Below are positions 59,638-64,000 of a stretch of 64,000 nt of DNA, in pieces (the stretch's first letter is position 1; every line of letters starts with the position of its first letter). The stretch is from Chryseobacterium sp. 18061 (GTDB lineage Bacteria > Pseudomonadota > Gammaproteobacteria > Enterobacterales > Enterobacteriaceae), in the NCBI GenBank assembly GCA_902706205.1, contig CACSKA010000001.1, positions 434,001-498,000 on the forward strand. The letters are read 5' to 3'. The position numbers and the translations under genes are program-made. The notes beneath the pieces are model-generated. The model was not told the origin of the DNA. It searched no databases and saw only the letters and a program-made list of their open reading frames with translations.

Positions 59638-59675
59638 CGGATGTAACCGTTTCCATCAGTGTGACCTTCTTCACG
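59638..59675 (+). promoter_or_regulatory. galS control region: GalS/GalR operator and CRP site
   Basis: GGATGTAACCGTTTCCATC (59638-59656) fits the GalR/GalS operator consensus GTGNAANCGNTTNCAC in its core, and TGTGACCTTCTTCACG (59660-59675) is a CRP site with TGTGA-N6-TCAC. They lie about 90-130 bp before galS and imply autoregulation and catabolite control, as in K-12. Confidence 0.75.
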
Positions 59676-59765
59676 TAGTCCTTGCCTACTCGCTGCCAGA
59701 ATAGCCACCTTGCTCAACACAGGGGGTGACTGTGAGTTGCTGCCAATTTCAACAGGACGATGGTT

Positions 59766-60791
59766 ATGATCACCATTCGTGATGTGGCCCGCCATGCGGG
59801 TGTTTCCGTCGCGACCATTTCTCGCGTGCTGAATAACAGCCCGCTTGTCAGTCCTGAAACCCGGGAAATCGTAATGAAAGCCGTCTCGGCGCTGGGGTAT
59901 CGACCCAACGCCAACGCGCAGGCATTAGCGACCCAAGTCAGCGACACCATCGGCGTGGTGGTGATGGACGTGTCGGATGCGTTTTTCGGGGCGCTGGTAA
60001 AGGCCGTCGATACCGTTGCTCAGCAGTTTCAGAAAAACGTGCTGATCGGCAACAGCTATCACGAAGCGGAAAAGGAACGTAACGCCATTGAGGTACTCAT
60101 TCGCCAGCGCTGCAATGCGTTAATTGTGCATTCCAAAGCATTGAGCGACGCAGAAATCAGCGAGTTCCTCGAGCATACCCCCGGTATGGTGATGATTAAC
60201 CGCATTGTGCCTGGCTATGAACATCGCTGCGTTGGGCTGGATAACGTCAGTGGCGCAATGATGGCGACGCGAATGCTGCTTAATCAAGGGCATACCCGCG
60301 TGGGTTATCTGGCCTCCAGTCATGGCATTGAAGATAATCAGATGCGTCAGGAAGGCTGGCTGCGCGCGATGAGCGAGCAGGGCATTGTTGCGCCGGAATC
60401 CTGGATTGGCACCGGCTCACCGGATTTGCAGGGTGGCGAAGCGGCGATGGTCGAGCTGTTGGGGCGCAATCAGGGCCTGACGGCGGTGTTTGCCTACAAC
60501 GACAACATGGCGGCCGGGGCGCTGACGACGCTGAAGGATAACGGTATTGCGGTGCCGCAGCATTTGTCGCTCATTGGTTTTGACGATATTCCGATTGCCC
60601 GCTACACCGACCCGCAGCTGACGACGGTGCGATACCCGATTGTGTCGATGGCAAAATTGGCGACGGAACTGGCATTAATGGGCGCGGCGGGGAAGCTTGA
60701 TCCTCTGGCAACTCACTGTTTTATGCCGACCTTAGTGCGTCGCCATTCGGTGGGATTGAAGCAATCTGTGGGGTCGATCACTAACTTATAA
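59766..60791 (+). CDS. galS: mgl/gal isorepressor GalS
   Basis: GalS is a LacI-family repressor of mgl and related galactose genes, released by galactose. The 341-residue protein has the [23 protein letters not shown] (about 1-22) and a periplasmic-binding-like effector domain (about 60-330) with [19 protein letters not shown] and [12 protein letters not shown]. The start used gives the conserved MITIRDVA; an ATG two codons earlier shares the frame. Its C-terminus (SVGSITNL) differs from K-12. It lies directly before mglBAC. Confidence 0.95.
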   Translation: MITIRDVARHAGVSVATISRVLNNSPLVSPETREIVMKAVSALGYRPNANAQALATQVSDTIGVVVMDVSDAFFGALVKAVDTVAQQFQKNVLIGNSYHEAEKERNAIEVLIRQRCNALIVHSKALSDAEISEFLEHTPGMVMINRIVPGYEHRCVGLDNVSGAMMATRMLLNQGHTRVGYLASSHGIEDNQMRQEGWLRAMSEQGIVAPESWIGTGSPDLQGGEAAMVELLGRNQGLTAVFAYNDNMAAGALTTLKDNGIAVPQHLSLIGFDDIPIARYTDPQLTTVRYPIVSMAKLATELALMGAAGKLDPLATHCFMPTLVRRHSVGLKQSVGSITNL

Positions 60792-60799
60792 AGTGCCGT

Positions 60800-60834
60800 G
60801 ATGTAACCGCTTTCAATTTGTGAGTAAATTCACA
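60800..60834 (+). promoter_or_regulatory. mglBAC control region: GalS operator and CRP site
   Basis: GATGTAACCGCTTTCAAT (60800-60817) is a GalS/GalR operator and TGTGAGTAAATTCACA (60819-60834) a perfect TGTGA-N6-TCACA CRP site. The adjacency is almost base for base that of the K-12 mgl promoter. The mRNA leader then runs about 200 bp to mglB. Confidence 0.9.
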
Positions 60835-61074
60835 GTATCTTAACATTCGCCTGTCTATGATGTCAGCGCTTGTAAGGCTGAAACACTATGTAACGGTGAT
60901 TAATCACTTTTAGTAGTGCAATAAAGTGCTAAGCAATTAATTAAACGCACGTTGGAGCGTTACCGAACACGGAAGATGGTTTTTGGATTAATTTTACTTC
61001 GGCGGTCAGTAACAATTCATTAACGTTGTGCCTGCCGACATAAGCTACCCTGCATAAAAATAACCGGAGATACC

Positions 61075-62073
61075 ATGAATAAGAAGGTGTTAACCCTGTC
61101 CGCTGTGATGTCTTGCATGTTGTTCGGTGCCGCTGCTCATGCAGCTGATACCCGTATCGGCGTAACCATCTATAAATATGACGATAACTTCATGTCTATG
61201 GTGCGCAAAGCGATTGAGAAAGACGGCAAAGCAGCGCCAGACGTTCAGCTGCTGATGAACGACTCGCAGAATGACCAGTCAAAACAGAACGACCAGATCG
61301 ACGTACTGCTGGCGAAAGGCGTGAAAGCGCTGGCCATCAACCTCGTTGACCCGGCTGCGGCAGGCACCGTAATCGAAAAAGCACGTGGTCAGAACGTGCC
61401 GGTGGTGTTCTTCAACAAAGAGCCGTCCCGCAAAGCGCTGGACAGCTATGACAAAGCCTTCTACGTCGGTACTGACTCTAAAGAGTCTGGCGTGATTCAG
61501 GGCGATCTGATCGCTAAACACTGGGCGGCTAACCCAACTTGGGACCTGAATAAAGATGGTCAGGTTCAGTTCGTGCTGCTGAAAGGCGAGCCGGGTCACC
61601 CGGATGCTGAAGCGCGTACTACCTACGTTATCAAAGAGCTGAACGCGAAGGGCCTGAAAACCCAGCAGCTGCAGCTGGATACCGCAATGTGGGATACCGC
61701 TCAGGCGAAAGACAAAATGGACGCATGGCTGTCCGGTCCTAACGCTAACAAAATCGAAGTGGTTATCGCCAACAACGATGCGATGGCAATGGGCGCAGTC
61801 GAAGCTCTGAAAGCACACAACAAATCCAGCATTCCTGTGTTTGGTGTGGATGCGCTGCCAGAAGCGCTGGCGCTGGTGAAATCCGGTGCAATGGTCGGTA
61901 CGGTGCTGAACGATGCAAACAACCAGGCGAAAGCGACCTTCGATCTGGCGAAGAACCTGGCTGACGGCAAAGAAGCCGCTGCGGGTACCAACTGGAAAAT
62001 CGAGAACAAAGTGGTTCGCGTTCCTTACGTTGGCGTCGATAAAGACAACCTGGCTCAGTTTATCGGTAAGTAA
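61075..62073 (+). CDS. mglB: D-galactose/D-glucose-binding protein MglB
   Basis: MglB is the periplasmic receptor for the Mgl importer and the Trg chemoreceptor. The 332-residue precursor (K-12 length) has a signal peptide ending [10 protein letters not shown]. Sugar-binding and calcium-site segments are present: [29 protein letters not shown], the EF-hand-like [22 protein letters not shown] and [17 protein letters not shown] lies 9 bp before the ATG. Confidence 0.97.
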   Translation: MNKKVLTLSAVMSCMLFGAAAHAADTRIGVTIYKYDDNFMSMVRKAIEKDGKAAPDVQLLMNDSQNDQSKQNDQIDVLLAKGVKALAINLVDPAAAGTVIEKARGQNVPVVFFNKEPSRKALDSYDKAFYVGTDSKESGVIQGDLIAKHWAANPTWDLNKDGQVQFVLLKGEPGHPDAEARTTYVIKELNAKGLKTQQLQLDTAMWDTAQAKDKMDAWLSGPNANKIEVVIANNDAMAMGAVEALKAHNKSSIPVFGVDALPEALALVKSGAMVGTVLNDANNQAKATFDLAKNLADGKEAAAGTNWKIENKVVRVPYVGVDKDNLAQFIGK

Positions 62074-62120
62074 TATCTCGGACGCGCTTGCCGCGCCAGT
62101 TATAGAAACAATGAAACATC

Positions 62121-62146
62121 TCCCGTGCTGGATGGTCAGCACGGGA
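62121..62146 (+). other. Intercistronic stem-loop between mglB and mglA
   Basis: TCCCGTGCTG and CAGCACGGGA form a perfect 10-bp stem with the loop GATGGT. No T-run follows. A hairpin here likely protects the mglB message from 3' decay and keeps mglB more abundant than mglA, a known pattern for ABC importer operons. Confidence 0.75.
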
Positions 62147-62172
62147 AAACATCCGCGCAGCCAGGGTTAACT

Positions 62173-63693
62173 ATGGTCAGCAATAAAACAGAATCGTCAG
62201 GTGAAATCTTGTTGGAAATGAGCAATATCAACAAGTCATTTCCTGGCGTCAAAGCGCTCGATAATGTTAATTTAAAAGTCCGTCCTCATTCCATTCACGC
62301 ATTAATGGGAGAGAACGGCGCTGGCAAATCGACATTATTAAAATGTTTATTTGGGATCTACCAAAAAGATTCCGGTAGTATTATTTTTCAGGGAAAAGAG
62401 ATTGACTTCCACTCGGCTAAAGAAGCACTTGAAAATGGTGTTTCGATGGTGCACCAGGAATTGAACCTGGTTCTCCAGCGCTCGGTGACGGACAATATGT
62501 GGTTGGGACGCTACCCGACCAAAGGTGTATTTGTCGACCAGGACAAAATGTATCGCGATACCAAAGCGATATTCGATGAACTGGATATTGATATTGACCC
62601 TAACGCTCGCGTGGGAACATTATCTGTATCGCAAATGCAGATGATCGAAATTGCGAAAGCGTTTTCGTATGACGCCAAAATTGTCATTATGGATGAGCCG
62701 ACATCTTCCTTAACGGAAAAAGAAGTCAATCATCTGTTTACAATTATCCGTAAACTGAAAGATCGTGGCTGCGGTATTGTTTATATCTCGCATAAAATGG
62801 AAGAAATTTTCCAGCTGTGCGATGAGATCACCATCCTGCGTGACGGACAGTGGATTGCCACTCAGCCGCTGGAAGGGCTGGATATGGACAAAATCATTTC
62901 CATGATGGTGGGCCGTTCACTGAACCAGCGCTTCCCGGATAAATACAACACACCGGGTGAAACGATCCTTGAGGTGCGTAACCTCACCTCGCTGCGCCAG
63001 CCGTCAATTCGTGACATTTCCTTTGATCTGCGTAAAGGGGAAATCCTTGGTATCGCGGGCCTGGTCGGGGCGAAGCGTACCGATATCGTGGAAACGCTGT
63101 TTGGTATCCGCGAAAAATCAGGCGGCACGATTACCCTGCACGGTAAGAAAATTAATAACCATAGCGCGAATGAAGCCATTAACCACGGTTTCGCGCTGGT
63201 GACTGAAGAGCGTCGTTCGACAGGGATTTACGCGTACCTGGATATCGGTTTTAACTCACTGATTTCCAACATCAAAAATTACCGCGGCAAAGTGGGCCTG
63301 CTGGATAACTCCCGCATGAAGAGCGACACCCAATGGGTAATCGACTCCATGCGTGTAAAAACCCCTGGGCACCGGACGCAAATCGGTTCGCTCTCCGGTG
63401 GTAACCAGCAAAAGGTCATTATTGGACGCTGGTTATTAACGCAGCCGGAAATTTTAATGCTGGATGAACCAACGCGCGGAATTGACGTTGGCGCTAAGTT
63501 TGAAATTTATCAGTTGATTGCGGAGCTTGCGAAAAAAGAGAAAGGGATAATTATCATCTCTTCTGAAATGCCTGAGCTGCTGGGTATTACTGACCGTATT
63601 CTGGTTATGAGTAACGGGATGGTTGCCGGCATTGTTGACACTAAAACGACTACGCAGAACGAAATATTACGTCTTGCGTCTTTGCACCTTTAA
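62173..63693 (+). CDS. mglA: Galactose/methyl galactoside ABC importer ATPase MglA
   Basis: MglA powers the Mgl importer. From this ATG it has 506 residues, the K-12 length, with two ABC domains. The first has Walker [12 protein letters not shown] (about 43) and Walker B IVIMDEP; the second has the degenerate Walker [10 protein letters not shown] (about 300), known for this family, the signature LSGGNQQK and ILMLDEP. An extended frame upstream passes through the hairpin and is not used. Confidence 0.96.
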   Translation: MVSNKTESSGEILLEMSNINKSFPGVKALDNVNLKVRPHSIHALMGENGAGKSTLLKCLFGIYQKDSGSIIFQGKEIDFHSAKEALENGVSMVHQELNLVLQRSVTDNMWLGRYPTKGVFVDQDKMYRDTKAIFDELDIDIDPNARVGTLSVSQMQMIEIAKAFSYDAKIVIMDEPTSSLTEKEVNHLFTIIRKLKDRGCGIVYISHKMEEIFQLCDEITILRDGQWIATQPLEGLDMDKIISMMVGRSLNQRFPDKYNTPGETILEVRNLTSLRQPSIRDISFDLRKGEILGIAGLVGAKRTDIVETLFGIREKSGGTITLHGKKINNHSANEAINHGFALVTEERRSTGIYAYLDIGFNSLISNIKNYRGKVGLLDNSRMKSDTQWVIDSMRVKTPGHRTQIGSLSGGNQQKVIIGRWLLTQPEILMLDEPTRGIDVGAKFEIYQLIAELAKKEKGIIIISSEMPELLGITDRILVMSNGMVAGIVDTKTTTQNEILRLASLHL

Positions 63694-63708
63694 GATCAGG
63701 GGCTCCTC

Positions 63709-64000
63709 ATGAGTGCGTTAAATAAAAAAAGCTTTCTCACTTATCTGAAAGAAGGCGGTATTTACGTTGTTCTTTTGGTATTACTGGCCATCATTATTTT
63801 CCAGGACCCCACGTTCTTAAGTCTGCTGAACTTAAGTAACATCCTGACTCAGTCATCTGTTCGTATTATTATTGCCCTCGGTGTCGCGGGGCTGATTGTT
63901 ACTCAGGGTACTGACCTTTCTGCTGGTCGTCAGGTGGGTCTGGCGGCGGTTATCGCGGCAACGCTGTTGCAGTCTGTTGATAACGCCAACAAGGTGTTCC
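63709..64000 (+). CDS. mglC: Galactose ABC importer permease MglC, N-terminal part (cut by window end)
   Basis: Only the first 97 codons are present. The frame begins MSALNKKSFLTYLKEGGIYV and continues through helices to LIVTQGTDLSAGRQVGLAAV, matching the RbsC/MglC permease family. It starts 15 bp after mglA with GGGGCTCC upstream and would form the membrane channel of MglBAC. The remainder lies outside the window. Confidence 0.94.
   Translation, partial: MSALNKKSFLTYLKEGGIYVVLLVLLAIIIFQDPTFLSLLNLSNILTQSSVRIIIALGVAGLIVTQGTDLSAGRQVGLAAVIAATLLQSVDNANKVF

Overview
The window is a chromosomal segment of a gamma-proteobacterium of the family Enterobacteriaceae. The gene order from ompC-apbE-ada-alkB-yojI, through eco-mqo, yejMLK-rplY-radD-rsuA-bcr-yejG-yejFEBA-pdeN-mepS-lpxT-yeiR-yeiQ-efpL-yeiW-setB, to fruBKA-nfo-yeiH-yeiE-lysP-cirA, yeiG-folE-yeiB-galS-mglBAC follows the Escherichia coli K-12 backbone almost gene for gene, and most proteins look very close to their K-12 counterparts. 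Genes absent from this stretch of K-12 (an MgtE-type Mg2+ transporter, a short SulP carrier, three c-di-GMP genes, a fasciclin/ECF-sigma/anti-sigma cassette, uxuA beside yeiQ, YagU and an MFS carrier near cirA) point to a relative such as Enterobacter, Lelliottia, Leclercia or Kosakonia rather than Escherichia. The genus cannot be fixed from the sequence alone.

Layout. 1-3.1 kb: end of ompC, apbE, and the alkylation-repair pair ada-alkB with an Ada box overlapping the apbE stop codon. 3.2-10.3 kb: yojI, an mgtE-like gene and a convergent SulP gene overlapping it, mqo, eco, and an unmarked 32-residue YoaK-like membrane protein. 10.3-18.0 kb: an AT-richer accessory segment where K-12 carries nap-ccm-narP. 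It holds an 850-bp stretch with no recognisable gene, two tandem membrane-bound EAL phosphodiesterases, one membrane-bound GGDEF diguanylate cyclase, and a decayed tRNA-Pro (proL remnant). 18.1-21.7 kb: yejM-yejL, yejK, rplY. 21.7-23.7 kb: an operon of a secreted fasciclin protein, an ECF sigma factor and an RskA-type anti-sigma factor, laid out like the mycobacterial SigK-RskA-MPT70/83 system and preceded by a SigK-like promoter. 23.7-38.3 kb: radD, rsuA, bcr, yejG, the yejABEF peptide ABC importer, pdeN, mepS, lpxT, yeiR.

38.4-43.5 kb: divergent yeiQ and uxuA (a likely hexuronate branch sharing a UxuR/ExuR-like operator), efpL, yeiW, setB. 43.7-47.6 kb: the fructose PTS operon fruBKA behind two Cra operators. 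47.7-52.4 kb: nfo, yeiH, yeiE and lysP, with a full ERIC element plus an ERIC-derived short inverted repeat placed right before yeiE. 52.5-59.6 kb: Fur-boxed cirA, yagU, yeiG, an MFS carrier, folE and yeiB. 59.6-64.0 kb: galS and the mglBA(C) galactose importer, each with paired GalS and CRP sites; mglC runs off the window end.

The parts most worth a second look are the fasciclin/SigK/RskA cassette with its matching promoter, and the c-di-GMP trio beside the dead tRNA. No integrase, insertion sequence, prophage, CRISPR array or rRNA gene was seen.
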